Of a stretch of 64,000 bases of DNA, positions 42,072-51,198 are shown piece after piece; position 1 is the first letter of the stretch, and each line of letters opens with the position of its first letter. The notes beneath the pieces are model-generated. The model did no database searches. It was not told where the DNA came from and worked only from the letters and a program-made list of their open reading frames with translations. A program made the position numbers and the translations under genes. This DNA comes from Bacteroidota bacterium. GTDB taxonomy: Bacteria > Bacteroidota > Bacteroidia > Bacteroidales > F082. The stretch lies in the NCBI GenBank assembly GCA_023396415.1, contig JAEWWJ010000106.1, positions 17,677-81,676 on the forward strand, written 5' to 3'.

Positions 42072-42506
42072 ATGAACGACGATTTTATACCTTCCCCCGC
42101 TAAACGACCACAAATGCTCACTATTTTATGTGTGCTCAGTTTTATCGGTAGCGGACTGGCGGCCATCAGCAACTTGTTTGTCTTTTTCAATCACGAGGTG
42201 CTTATCGGAACTATTCAATCCGATGTTTTCAAAGATCTGGGATATGACTTGGGATTCCTTGTCAACACTGAGAAAAGTTACTTTATCCTTTCGGGTCTTT
42301 TGAGTGTGGTGTCATTTACCGGTGTTCGCCATATGTGGCAGATGCGCAAAGCCGGATTTCATTTGTACGCCCTTTCGCAATTGTTGATGCTCATAGTTTC
42401 TACTATTTATGTTTACCGACCATCGGGTGTTTTCCCTTTAGTTGATCTGCTTTTTGCAAGCATCTTTATTTTGTCCTATCTGCGTTTTAAGCCATTAATG
42501 CAATAA
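42072..42506 (+). CDS. Small integral membrane protein of unknown function
   Basis: 144 residues with four membrane helices (about 14-40, 70-88, 95-113 and 122-138) and a polar loop near 45-68. The amino end DDFIPSPAKRPQMLTILCVLSFIGSGL is reminiscent of small Bacteroidota membrane proteins, but I cannot name a family. It is followed 13 bp later by a second small membrane protein, with which it probably forms an operon. Confidence 0.65.
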   Translation: MNDDFIPSPAKRPQMLTILCVLSFIGSGLAAISNLFVFFNHEVLIGTIQSDVFKDLGYDLGFLVNTEKSYFILSGLLSVVSFTGVRHMWQMRKAGFHLYALSQLLMLIVSTIYVYRPSGVFPLVDLLFASIFILSYLRFKPLMQ

Positions 42507-42519
42507 ACATTGTTTTAAT

Positions 42520-43002
42520 TTGAAGAATCTCCACATTTCCAATTACTTAATTAACCGATTGATTTTATTTTTTTCAATCGTTTATTTTACCGTTTCTGCA
42601 TCTATTTATCTTATCTCATTATACAACTATCACTTCATCAGCGATATAGGCCAAGAATACGTTGACAGTAGCCGCTATACCGAAACACAGGTTTTGGTAT
42701 TTCTTTTGGCAGAAAGCTTACTTCACCTTTTGCTTATCGCACTCCTTATATATATGTGGATCAAACCGAAAGGATTGGTGTTTTTGTGGATTGGGTTGAC
42801 AAATCTAACCCAAGGTGCTCTATTGTTGTATGTTAGCAATGGTGGAGCTTTGCAAAAAATTGTTTTTGAATGGCTTTTGGTTGTGTTGATCGGATTTGGG
42901 TTCTCGGCATTGTTGATTGACCATTTTATCAGGCATCGTAAAAAACGAAAAGCCGGTTCAACTGCTGATGAACAAGTAGAGCAAGATCTACATACAACTT
43001 AG
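42520..43002 (+). CDS. Small integral membrane protein of unknown function, TTG start
   Basis: 160 residues with four membrane helices (about 11-33, 55-79, 84-105 and 112-133) and a charged tail (RHRKKRKAGSTADEQVEQD). The only plausible start after the in-frame stop at 42496 is TTG at 42520; no in-frame ATG occurs before the second helix. The charged C-terminus is probably cytoplasmic. Not recognised. It lies 13 bp after the preceding membrane gene. Confidence 0.55.
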   Translation: MKNLHISNYLINRLILFFSIVYFTVSASIYLISLYNYHFISDIGQEYVDSSRYTETQVLVFLLAESLLHLLLIALLIYMWIKPKGLVFLWIGLTNLTQGALLLYVSNGGALQKIVFEWLLVVLIGFGFSALLIDHFIRHRKKRKAGSTADEQVEQDLHTT

Positions 43003-43371
43003 AATCATCCCATACCCCTCAAACTGAGGCGGCTATTTCAATCGGTTGCATGTTTATTTTTGACTTCAAAATTCCGAAAAAAGGCAATAAAGGACAGGTT
43101 TTTGCGACATTTTGCCACCATATTATAAAAACTGTTAAAAGTTGCGGGATTTGTGAAAAATTTACATCTTGTTTAAAGACAAGCTTTTAGAGTTATAAGC
43201 CATAAATTCCGCGTTTTTATTGAATTTATTTTACTGCCAATTTGCTTTTCATATCGGAATTATTACTATAGTTTTAAATTTTAGTAATATCATTGTAAGA
43301 TGTTTTGCACAATAATTACACTGCTGTGTATTGCATGTTAATTAATTATTCACTAACCAAAATTCTTAAGT
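43003..43371. other. 369-bp region upstream of susC
   Basis: A+T rich. No full TTTG-N19-TAnnTTTG promoter is apparent; the best partial -7 match is TAGTTTTA near 43270. A short hairpin CTTGT-TTAAAG-ACAAG followed by CTTTT lies near 43170 and may end the upstream transcript. No coding frame or RNA gene is recognised. Confidence 0.4.
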
Positions 43372-46300
43372 ATGAGAAAAATTACGATGATGCTGGTTTT
43401 GGCACTAGCGGTGATCTCAGGAAGTGCTTTTGCACAATCCAAGACAATCACCGGTAAAGTCACCGGCTCACAGGATGGACTTGGAATTCCAGGTGTCACC
43501 ATTCAGATCAAAGGGACTACGATCGGTGTTATTACCGATCTTGACGGAAAGTACTCCATCAATGTATCGCCCTCTCACAAAACTTTGGTGTTTTCATACA
43601 TTTCTATGAAAACAACTGAGGTAGCCATTGGTAACCAAACTACTATCAACGTAGTAATGGAACCTGCCGTTGTTCAAATTGAGGAAGTTGTTGTTACTGC
43701 TCTTGGTATCTCCCGCGAGAAAAAAGCGTTGGGTTATGCCGTTGAAGAAGTCAACGCCGATGAGCTTAATCAAACCCGCTCAGGAAACCTTATTACTTCA
43801 TTATCAGGTAAAGTTGCCGGTGTGAGCATCACCAATGCTTCAGGTAATATGGGCGGTTCTTCGCGCATTACCATCAGGGGTATCAAATCTGTTTCAGGTA
43901 ACAACCAACCACTTTTTGTTGTTGACGGTGTTGCTATGGACAACAGCAACTACAACACTACCAACACCGCCCGCGGTGCCGGTGGTATTGACTATGGCAA
44001 CATGGTAAATGACATCAACCCTGATGACATTGAAACAGTTTCGGTTTTGAAAGGACCTTCAGCCGCTGCTCTTTATGGTTCACGCGCTGCCAATGGTGTT
44101 ATTTTGATAACTACCAAAAAAGCCAATAAATTTGGTCGCACAAAAGGCCTTGGTGTTGAACTCAATAGCTCAGTTTCTTTTGAACAAGTGGCTGTTTTAC
44201 CCAAATACCAAACCCAATATGGTGGTGGTTATGTTTACTCAGGCGATGGAACTGCTGATGGCTTTGCACTGCAAAACATCAATGGCGTTGACTATCGTTT
44301 GGTTGACTATGCCCTCGACGAAAGCTGGGGCCCTCGCTACGATCCTAACGTGAACGTACTGAGTGCTTTTGATTTGTTCGATTGGGAAGCTAATGGAAAA
44401 CAAGGAAATCCTAACACATCACCTTGGGTTACCCCCGAAAATGATGTTGATGCTTTCTTTGAAACAGGCGTTGCGTATAACAACAACGTTGCTTTAACCG
44501 GTGCTGACGAAAAATCATCATTCAGATTGTCCTATACCAATTATGATTTAACGGGTTATATGCCCAACAGTAAGCAAAAACGTAACACCATCGGCTTCAA
44601 CGGCGAATCACAAATCAGCAAAATGCTGAAAGGATTTGTTGGTGTAAATTATGTAAACACCTACACCAAAGGCCGTCCCGAAACCGGTTATGCTGATAAC
44701 AATATCATGCAGAAATTCAACCAATGGGGACAAAGACAGCTCGACATGAAAGTGATGAGCAATTATGTAAACCCAGATGGAACCCAAAGGGTATGGAACC
44801 GTAACAGTTGGGATGATCCAACTCCGGCATACTCCGATAACCCATATTGGACGCGTTACCGCAATTACCAAGATGACCAAAGAAACCGTTTATTTGGTAA
44901 CATAGGTTTTGTTTTGACTCCGCTCGAAGGCCTTACATTGCAAGGAAAATGGAATATTGACTATTACAACCTGAGCGAAATGGAAAGAGTAGCCATCGGG
45001 TCACAAGCTCAATCATCCTACTCCGAAGCTGCACGCGAACACCTAGAAACAAACCTCGAGTTTTTGGCTACCTATCAAAAAAGATTGTCAGAAGACTTTA
45101 GCCTCACCTTGTTAGGCGGTGCCAACAAACGTCATAGGGAATACAGCCGCATCACCTCAAACACTGTTGGTGGACTTATCATTCCTGAATTGTACAGGGT
45201 TACCAACTCGGTAAACAAACCTGATGTCTCAAAATACAATGAAAGAAAAGAAGTACAAAGTCTTTATGGTAGTTTCAACTTAGGATACAAAGGCATGTTG
45301 TATCTTGATGGTACAGCTCGTAACGACTGGTCGTCAACCTTAAATGATCCTTTCTTCTACCCTTCAGGAACTGTTAGTTTTGTTTTTTCAGAACTTGAGG
45401 CTTTGAGAGGCAACAAATACCTAAGCTTTGGTAAAATTCGTTTTGGAGCAGCTATTGCCGGTAACGATACCGACCCTTATACCAATGATTACTATTACAG
45501 TTATATTAGTAACTTTGGCGATATGGCAATGTATTCAGTTCCTGGAACCTTGGCCAATCCACAGTTAAAAGCTGAAAAAACCCAATCAGTTGAAGTTGGT
45601 ACCGAGTTGATGTTCCTCAATAACAGAATCGGACTCGACGTTACCTACTACGACGAAGCCTCGATTGATCAAATTTTAGCTGTTGCCATCTCAGGTGCCA
45701 GCGGATATGGATTCAAAGCAATCAACGCAGGAAAAATCACCAATAAGGGTATCGAAGTTATGTTTCGTGCCACTCCGGTTCAAACAAAAGATTTCACTTG
45801 GAATTTGAGCCTTAACTTCACCAAAAACAAGAACGAAGTTGTTGAATTGGCTCCAGACCTTGACGTTTATCAACTTGCCAGCGGTCCCTTTAACGTGTCT
45901 GTAAATGCACAAGTTGGACAACCTTATGGAACACTCATCGGAAGCAGCTTCGTTCGCGATGCTGACGGCAACAAAATTGTTGGAACCAATGGAAAATATC
46001 TCATTGGTGAAGTAAAAGAAATCGGAAACGTAATGCCCGACTATATGTTAGGATTTTGGAACACCTTTAACTATAAAGGCATTGAATTGGCTGCTTTAAT
46101 TGACATTCGTCAAGGTGGACAATTGTTCTCAACAACCAATATGTGGGGTCGTTACAGTGGTATCCTCGAAGAAACCGCCGATGTAAATGCCAATGGTAAA
46201 AACGTTCGCGATGCTGTTGAAGACGGTGGCGGTGTGCTTAGCGAAGGTTATTACGGTAAACTGGCAGCTGATGGATCAGTGATTTATCTTGATGCCGATG

Positions 46301-46638
46301 GCAACACCTCAGCAACTCCCGTTTCCAACGGAACCTATGTTGATGCTGAAGAATGGGGCGGATGGCATTATGACGGACCTGCTGAACAAAACATTTTCGA
46401 CGCTTCTTATATCAAACTTAGAGAGCTTCGCATCAGTTACAGCATTCCTTCAAAATATACCGGACCTATCCAAAATTTGAAGATTTCGGCTTATGGTCGT
46501 AACCTTGGAATTTGGGGAACTGACATCAAACACATTGACCCGGAAAATACCACCAGCAGTGGAAATATCCAGGGTATTGAAGGTGGCGCCCTGCCCAGCC
46601 TTCGCTATTTTGGCTTCGGATTAAATTGTAACTTTTAA
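43372..46638 (+). CDS. SusC/RagA family TonB-linked outer-membrane protein
   Basis: 1088 residues, full SusC size. Signal peptide about 1-21 (GSAFAQ). A carboxypeptidase-regulatory-like domain follows (ITGKVTGSQDGLGIPGVTIQIKG), then the TonB-box region EEVVVTALGISREKKALGYA, the plug (SSRITIRGIKSVSGNNQPLFVVDGVAMD in outline, with GSRAANGVILITTK) and a large barrel ending in LRYFGFGLNCNF. It imports oligomeric nutrients with the SusD lipoprotein encoded 17 bp downstream. No glycanase, peptidase, sigma/anti-sigma or sensor gene lies beside it, so the substrate is open. This is the only susC in the window. Confidence 0.96.
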   Translation: MRKITMMLVLALAVISGSAFAQSKTITGKVTGSQDGLGIPGVTIQIKGTTIGVITDLDGKYSINVSPSHKTLVFSYISMKTTEVAIGNQTTINVVMEPAVVQIEEVVVTALGISREKKALGYAVEEVNADELNQTRSGNLITSLSGKVAGVSITNASGNMGGSSRITIRGIKSVSGNNQPLFVVDGVAMDNSNYNTTNTARGAGGIDYGNMVNDINPDDIETVSVLKGPSAAALYGSRAANGVILITTKKANKFGRTKGLGVELNSSVSFEQVAVLPKYQTQYGGGYVYSGDGTADGFALQNINGVDYRLVDYALDESWGPRYDPNVNVLSAFDLFDWEANGKQGNPNTSPWVTPENDVDAFFETGVAYNNNVALTGADEKSSFRLSYTNYDLTGYMPNSKQKRNTIGFNGESQISKMLKGFVGVNYVNTYTKGRPETGYADNNIMQKFNQWGQRQLDMKVMSNYVNPDGTQRVWNRNSWDDPTPAYSDNPYWTRYRNYQDDQRNRLFGNIGFVLTPLEGLTLQGKWNIDYYNLSEMERVAIGSQAQSSYSEAAREHLETNLEFLATYQKRLSEDFSLTLLGGANKRHREYSRITSNTVGGLIIPELYRVTNSVNKPDVSKYNERKEVQSLYGSFNLGYKGMLYLDGTARNDWSSTLNDPFFYPSGTVSFVFSELEALRGNKYLSFGKIRFGAAIAGNDTDPYTNDYYYSYISNFGDMAMYSVPGTLANPQLKAEKTQSVEVGTELMFLNNRIGLDVTYYDEASIDQILAVAISGASGYGFKAINAGKITNKGIEVMFRATPVQTKDFTWNLSLNFTKNKNEVVELAPDLDVYQLASGPFNVSVNAQVGQPYGTLIGSSFVRDADGNKIVGTNGKYLIGEVKEIGNVMPDYMLGFWNTFNYKGIELAALIDIRQGGQLFSTTNMWGRYSGILEETADVNANGKNVRDAVEDGGGVLSEGYYGKLAADGSVIYLDADGNTSATPVSNGTYVDAEEWGGWHYDGPAEQNIFDASYIKLRELRISYSIPSKYTGPIQNLKISAYGRNLGIWGTDIKHIDPENTTSSGNIQGIEGGALPSLRYFGFGLNCNF

Positions 46639-46644
46639 CCCTAA

Positions 46645-46650
46645 AAGGAG
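46645..46650 (+). promoter_or_regulatory. Shine-Dalgarno of susD
   Basis: AAGGAG lies 5 nt before the ATG at 46656 in the short gap after susC. It fixes the susD start and is one of the few such sites in this window. Confidence 0.55.
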
Positions 46651-46655
46651 AAAAA

Positions 46656-48185
46656 ATGAAAACTAAAATCATAAAATATACATTCTTGCTTTTGGTAATG
46701 GTGGTCACATCATGTACCAAAGATTTTGAAGAAATCAATACTGACCCTAACCGCCCGAAAAGCGTTCCAACAGTCAACTTGATTTCGACAGCCCAAAAAT
46801 CACTCATGGACGATATGATGGATGAATGGTTTAGCGGTCGCCAAGGCTTGCTTTGGTCGCAATATTGGGCTCAACGTAACTACACTTCTGAGGACCGTTT
46901 CTCGATCCGTCAGAACACCAACAATACATACTGGAGATTGATCTACACTGATATGATGGACCTTGAACAGATCATCAAATTGGCCAGCGACCCGATCGAA
47001 AGTAAAGTTATTGACACATACTATGGTGATGCTAAAGGCCAAATTGCTGCTGCCAACACGCTAAAAGCTTATGTTTTTCAGTTGCTGGCCTCCACCTACG
47101 GCGATATTCCCTACGAACAAGCTTTCCAAGCTGCTGACAACCCAACTCCAGCCTATTCTACTCAAAAAGCCATTTTCCTCGATCTGTTTGCTAAATTGAA
47201 AGCCGCTGCTGATTATCTGCCAACCGTTGAGGGTCAAGTATTCACCTCAGGTGATTTGATGTATGATGGCGATGCTATGCTGTGGGCCAAATTTGCTAAT
47301 TCATTGCGCTTGAAAATTGCTATCAGACTAAGTAAAGTTACCGATCCTGAATTGGTTGCTGCCCGTAATACGGCTATTGCCGAAGCCATGGATGGTGCCT
47401 TCACCAGCAACGATGACAACGCTTCTGTTACCTATCTGGGAGACGGACAAAGCAATGCCCCCATGTATGACGGTTTTTATACCTCACGTCGTAATGACAT
47501 GACAGTTACTGCGCAATTTGTTGACTTGTTGAAAGGTATCAATGATACATTAAACAACAAAACCAATCCTTTCTTAGGTTTGACCGACCCAAGGTTGCCT
47601 ATCTGGGTGCCAAAAGCAAAGGGTGTTTACAGAGGTATGCCTTATGGTATCGAAGATAAATACGCATCACAATTGCGTGCTTATGCTGCCAACCTTTACA
47701 ATGCTGTAAACATTGTTTTAACGGGTGATTTTACCGTTGTTCTGATGGATTATGCAGAAGTTTGCTTCATCAAATCGGAATTGGCCGGTTGGGATCAAGC
47801 CCATTATGAAGCTGGTGTAACAGCATCACTCGAATATTGGGGTGCCGATGCCGATGCTTCAGCAGCCTATCTGGCAGCTCTCCCGGCAGCAAATATGGAA
47901 AATGTAATGACTCAAAAGTACATTGCCTTGTATATGAATGGATACGAAGCTTGGGCCGAATGGCGCCGTACGGGTTTCCCAAAATCAATCGTACAGGTTG
48001 GTGAACTCACCGGCCCAACTGTGGACGGAACACCGGTCGAGTTTACAGCTATTGCTGGTACTGCTATTCCACGTCGTCTTACCTATCCCGTTCAAGAATT
48101 TACTATCAACAAAGCCAATGCCGATGCGGCAGCTGCTGCTATCGGAGGCGATGAGTTTTCAACAAGACTTATCTGGGATAAATAA
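46656..48185 (+). CDS. SusD/RagB-like outer-membrane lipoprotein
   Basis: 509 residues. Lipoprotein signal with the lipobox ending at C20 (MVVTSCTKDFEEINTDPNRP, typical for this branch). YTDMMDLEQIIKLASD and AANTLKAYVFQLLASTYGDIPYEQAF are the TPR-type helices of the SusD-like fold, and the end EFSTRLIWDK is the usual SusD terminus. It is a surface lid on SusC that binds the substrate. It matches the SusD_like_2 branch often linked to non-starch ligands. Followed by a terminator at 48230-48262. Confidence 0.93.
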   Translation: MKTKIIKYTFLLLVMVVTSCTKDFEEINTDPNRPKSVPTVNLISTAQKSLMDDMMDEWFSGRQGLLWSQYWAQRNYTSEDRFSIRQNTNNTYWRLIYTDMMDLEQIIKLASDPIESKVIDTYYGDAKGQIAAANTLKAYVFQLLASTYGDIPYEQAFQAADNPTPAYSTQKAIFLDLFAKLKAAADYLPTVEGQVFTSGDLMYDGDAMLWAKFANSLRLKIAIRLSKVTDPELVAARNTAIAEAMDGAFTSNDDNASVTYLGDGQSNAPMYDGFYTSRRNDMTVTAQFVDLLKGINDTLNNKTNPFLGLTDPRLPIWVPKAKGVYRGMPYGIEDKYASQLRAYAANLYNAVNIVLTGDFTVVLMDYAEVCFIKSELAGWDQAHYEAGVTASLEYWGADADASAAYLAALPAANMENVMTQKYIALYMNGYEAWAEWRRTGFPKSIVQVGELTGPTVDGTPVEFTAIAGTAIPRRLTYPVQEFTINKANADAAAAAIGGDEFSTRLIWDK

Positions 48186-48229
48186 AATAATGGTTAGTGC
48201 ATCTTATAAACCTTAGGGTTTTGTCCAAG

Positions 48230-48262
48230 GCGGTTTCAAAATACTGAAACCGCTTTTTTTTT
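48230..48262 (+). terminator. Terminator after susD
   Basis: GCGGTTTCA pairs perfectly with TGAAACCGC around a six-base loop and is followed by TTTTTTTTT. It ends the susCD transcript. Confidence 0.9.
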
Positions 48263-48273
48263 GACACACCTTC

Positions 48274-48312
48274 AAAAAAAAACTCTGATGCAAAGCACCA
48301 GAGTTTTTTTTG
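48274..48312. terminator. Terminator of the tRNA gene (bidirectional)
   Basis: AACTCTGATGC and GCACCAGAGTT form a stem (one mismatch) flanked by an A run on the left and a T run on the right, so it can end the minus-strand tRNA transcript directly at its 3' end and also back up the susD terminator. Confidence 0.75.
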
Positions 48313-48384
48313 TAGCGGGGGCAGGATTCGAACCTACGACCTTTGGGTTATGAGCCCAACGAGCTGCCTCTGCTCCACCCCGCA
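48313..48384 (-). tRNA. Initiator tRNA-Met (CAT), CCA not encoded
   Basis: 72 nt cloverleaf on the minus strand. Anticodon CAT in the loop CTCATAA. Initiator hallmarks: three consecutive G-C pairs closing the anticodon stem (TTGGG/CCCAA), an unpaired 1-72 position (T opposite T), and an A-T pair at D-stem position 11-24. The T-loop TTCGAAT is standard. The discriminator A73 is followed by CAA rather than CCA, so the CCA end must be added enzymatically. A TATCTTTG -7 element lies upstream at 48412-48419 (minus). Confidence 0.93.
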
Positions 48385-48411
48385 GTATATTTCCCTTCTT
48401 ATTAGGGAGTG

Positions 48412-48419
48412 CAAAGATA
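48412..48419 (-). promoter_or_regulatory. -7 element of the tRNA-fMet promoter
   Basis: Minus-strand TATCTTTG, perfect TAnnTTTG, 27 nt before the tRNA 5' end. A TTTG further upstream is at 15-bp spacing, a little short. Confidence 0.4.
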
Positions 48420-48464
48420 AATTTTGTTTCTTTGCAAACCAAAGAAAATTCAAAAAAAATATTC

Positions 48465-49349
48465 ATGACACATAAGTCAGGCTATGTCAACATTATAGGT
48501 AACCCCAACGTTGGCAAGTCAACGCTGATGAACGTGCTGGTGGGCGAAAAACTCTCCATCATCACTTCAAAAGCACAAACAACCAGGCATCGCATTCTAG
48601 GAATTGTGAACCATGATGATTACCAAATCATCTTTTCCGACACCCCGGGCATCATCCATCAGCCTGCATATAAAATGCACGAAGTGATGAACAGCCACAT
48701 TCGCACAGCATTAATTGATGCTGATTTGATCATATACGTAGTTGATGTGAGCGAAAAAACCTCTCACGAAGACTATATTGCAAAGTTGAGCGAAACCAAC
48801 TTACCGATTTTTGTTATTTTGAACAAAATTGACCTCTCCAACCAGGAAGACGTTACTACACTGATTATGCAGTGGAAAGAATGGCTTCCAAGGGCTGAGG
48901 TTTTTCCTGTTGCAGCGGCACATCTTTTTAACACCGAGGGTTTGTTGGACCGCATTTTAGAAGTGATTCCAGAATCGCCGCCGTATTTCCCGAAAGACGA
49001 ACTGACGGATAAGTCAATGCGATTTTTCATTTCGGAAATCATTCGTGAAAAAATTCTGCTTTATTATAAACAAGAAATTCCTTATTCGGTGGAAGTTGCC
49101 GTTGACAGCTATGAGGAAACTGAGAAACTTGTTAAAATTCAGGCACATATCTATGCGGCGCGTGATTCGCAAAAGGCCATTTTGATCGGTAAACAAGGCA
49201 GCGCCATAAAAAGAGTCGGAACTGAGGCGCGATTGGATATGGAAGCCTTTATTGGCAAAAAAGTGTTTCTCGAACTGAGTGTTAAAGTGGTGAAAGACTG
49301 GCGAAACGATGATAATTTGTTGAAACGATTTGGTTACGAAGCAGGTTGA
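48465..49349 (+). CDS. era: GTPase Era
   Basis: 294 residues from the ATG at 48465; the frame stays open to a TTG at 48432 that I reject. G1 GNPNVGKST, G2/G3 region with the SDTPGIIHQPAYKMHE switch II signature, and G4 NKID are intact. The C-terminal KH domain holds GKQGSAIKRVGTEARLDME, which binds the 3' end of 16S rRNA. It acts in small-subunit maturation. The gene is 97 bp upstream of der, so the two ribosome GTPases lie side by side, a common arrangement in Bacteroidota. Confidence 0.97.
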   Translation: MTHKSGYVNIIGNPNVGKSTLMNVLVGEKLSIITSKAQTTRHRILGIVNHDDYQIIFSDTPGIIHQPAYKMHEVMNSHIRTALIDADLIIYVVDVSEKTSHEDYIAKLSETNLPIFVILNKIDLSNQEDVTTLIMQWKEWLPRAEVFPVAAAHLFNTEGLLDRILEVIPESPPYFPKDELTDKSMRFFISEIIREKILLYYKQEIPYSVEVAVDSYEETEKLVKIQAHIYAARDSQKAILIGKQGSAIKRVGTEARLDMEAFIGKKVFLELSVKVVKDWRNDDNLLKRFGYEAG

Positions 49350-49446
49350 CAACAACTTGACAATAAAAGAGACCACAAAGAATAATTTGGATCGAAAAAA
49401 ATGTTTACACAAGATGTGAACTTAGAATATTATTTATAAGATAGTT

Positions 49447-50754
49447 ATGGCTAATATAGTAGCAATTGTTGGACGGCCCAACGTAGGTAAATCAACACTT
49501 TTTAACAGGTTGGTAAAATCACGGCAAGCCATTGTAGAAGAAACTGCCGGAGTAACGCGCGACAGGCATTATGGCATTAGCGATTGGAATGGAAAATCAT
49601 TTCATTTGATTGACACCGGAGGTTATGTGGTAGGTTCCGACGATGAATTTGAATCGGAAATTCGTAAGCAAGCCCAGCTCGCCATCCAAGAGGCAGATGT
49701 GATTTTGTTTGTGGTGGATGCCTTTGAAGGGATGCACGTTCTTGACGAAGAGGTAGGTAATATTTTGCGCCAATCGAAGCGAGAAGTTTTTTTAGTGGCT
49801 AACAAAGTGGACAACCACGAACGAATTATTCATGCACAAGAGTTCTATGCCCTCGGTTTGGGAGAAGTACATACCATTTCGGCTATCAATGGCAGTGGAA
49901 CCGGCGATTTATTGGATGAGGTGGTTAAAAACTTTTCAGCAGAAATTGAAATTGAGGAAGATGGAATTCCGCGTTTTACTGTTGTCGGCCGACCCAATGT
50001 AGGAAAATCATCCCTTGTCAATGCCTTTCTTGGCGTTGATCGCAACATTGTTACCGCCAAAGCCGGTACAACCCGCGATGCTGTTCATACCCGTTTTAAC
50101 GCCTTTAACATGGATTTTATTCTTGTTGATACAGCAGGAATCCGTAAAAAAAGTAAGGTTTTCGAAAATATCGAGTTTTATTCGGTGATGCGTGCCATTG
50201 GAGCTATCGAAGAAAGTGATGTGGTATTGTTGCTGCTTGATGCAACTCAAGGAATTGAAGCCCAAGATATTAACATCATGCGTTTGGTTGTGAAAAACAA
50301 AAAGGGCTTGGTGGTTGTAGTGAATAAGTGGGATTTAATTGAAAAGGATTCCAACACCCATTTGGAATTTGAAGAACAGATAAAAGCCAAAATGATGCCT
50401 TTCAATGATGTGCCGATCGTGTTCACCTCTGTGATTCAGAAGCAACGTATTTTCAAGGCTTTAGAACTAGCCCACGAGGTGTATGAAAATCGCAACCGTC
50501 AAATTTCGACCTCTGTTTTAAATGATGTACTGTTACCCATCATTCAAGCATCGCCACCTCCAACTGCCAGCCGCGGTCATTACATCAAAATTAAATACAT
50601 CACACAGCTAAGAACCAAAACCCCTCAGTTTGTTTTCTTTTGTAATTTCCCTGACGACATCAAAGACAGCTACAGCAGGTTTCTTGAAAACCAACTCCGC
50701 CAACGCTTTGATTTTAGGGGAGTACCTATTCAACTTCACTTTAGACAAAAATGA
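49447..50754 (+). CDS. der: Ribosome biogenesis GTPase Der (EngA)
   Basis: 435 residues with two tandem GTPase domains: the first with GRPNVGKSTLFN, DTGGY and NKVD; the second with GRPNVGKSSLVN, DTAGI and NKWD. A C-terminal KH-like domain follows (from about 350, VLNDVLLPIIQASPPP). It acts in 50S subunit assembly. Its stop overlaps the next start (ATGA), so the S4 protein is coupled to it. Confidence 0.97.
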   Translation: MANIVAIVGRPNVGKSTLFNRLVKSRQAIVEETAGVTRDRHYGISDWNGKSFHLIDTGGYVVGSDDEFESEIRKQAQLAIQEADVILFVVDAFEGMHVLDEEVGNILRQSKREVFLVANKVDNHERIIHAQEFYALGLGEVHTISAINGSGTGDLLDEVVKNFSAEIEIEEDGIPRFTVVGRPNVGKSSLVNAFLGVDRNIVTAKAGTTRDAVHTRFNAFNMDFILVDTAGIRKKSKVFENIEFYSVMRAIGAIEESDVVLLLLDATQGIEAQDINIMRLVVKNKKGLVVVVNKWDLIEKDSNTHLEFEEQIKAKMMPFNDVPIVFTSVIQKQRIFKALELAHEVYENRNRQISTSVLNDVLLPIIQASPPPTASRGHYIKIKYITQLRTKTPQFVFFCNFPDDIKDSYSRFLENQLRQRFDFRGVPIQLHFRQK

Positions 50755-51131
50755 GCGAAACGGTTAGAGTTGATAAATACCTTTGGGCCACAAGACTTTA
50801 TAAAACACGCACTTTGGCCGGCGAAGCTTGCAGGGGTGGCAAGGTGAAAATGGATGGTAAGGCTATAAAACCTTCTAAAGAAGTAAAAGAAGGTGATATC
50901 ATTACTGTTCAAACACCTGATTTGGTACGCACAATTCAAGTAAAGTCGCTGGTAACCAATAGAGTTTCGGCTAAATTGGTAGAAGGTCTTATTGATGACA
51001 TTACCCCAAAGCAGGAATATGAAAGGGTAGAATTTTTGCGTGAGTTTAAAGCAGAGCGAAGGCAAAGAGGTACCGGAAGACCGACCAAAAAAGATCGCCG
51101 AGAAATTGATGAACTGAAAAATACCGACTGA
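50751..51131 (+). CDS. S4-domain RNA-binding protein (Hsp15-like)
   Basis: 126 residues. An S4 domain in the first 60 residues (VRVDKYLWATRLYKTRTLAGEACRGG in outline) with the continuing beta part VKMDGKAIKPSKEVKEGD, then a basic tail (FKAERRQRGTGRPTKKDRREID). The layout is that of the Hsp15 (HslR) family, which binds stalled 50S subunits carrying nascent chains. Coupled to der by a 4-bp overlap, consistent with a ribosome role. Confidence 0.88.
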   Translation: MSETVRVDKYLWATRLYKTRTLAGEACRGGKVKMDGKAIKPSKEVKEGDIITVQTPDLVRTIQVKSLVTNRVSAKLVEGLIDDITPKQEYERVEFLREFKAERRQRGTGRPTKKDRREIDELKNTD

Positions 51132-51198
51132 TTGCTCGAACAATTCGTTGTATTCATGTATAAATTAACTACTTACAATAATATTTGATGTTACAATA

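Noticed and set aside
48432..48464. TTG start for era
   Set aside because: The added residues are not conserved and ATG 48465 gives the normal amino end.
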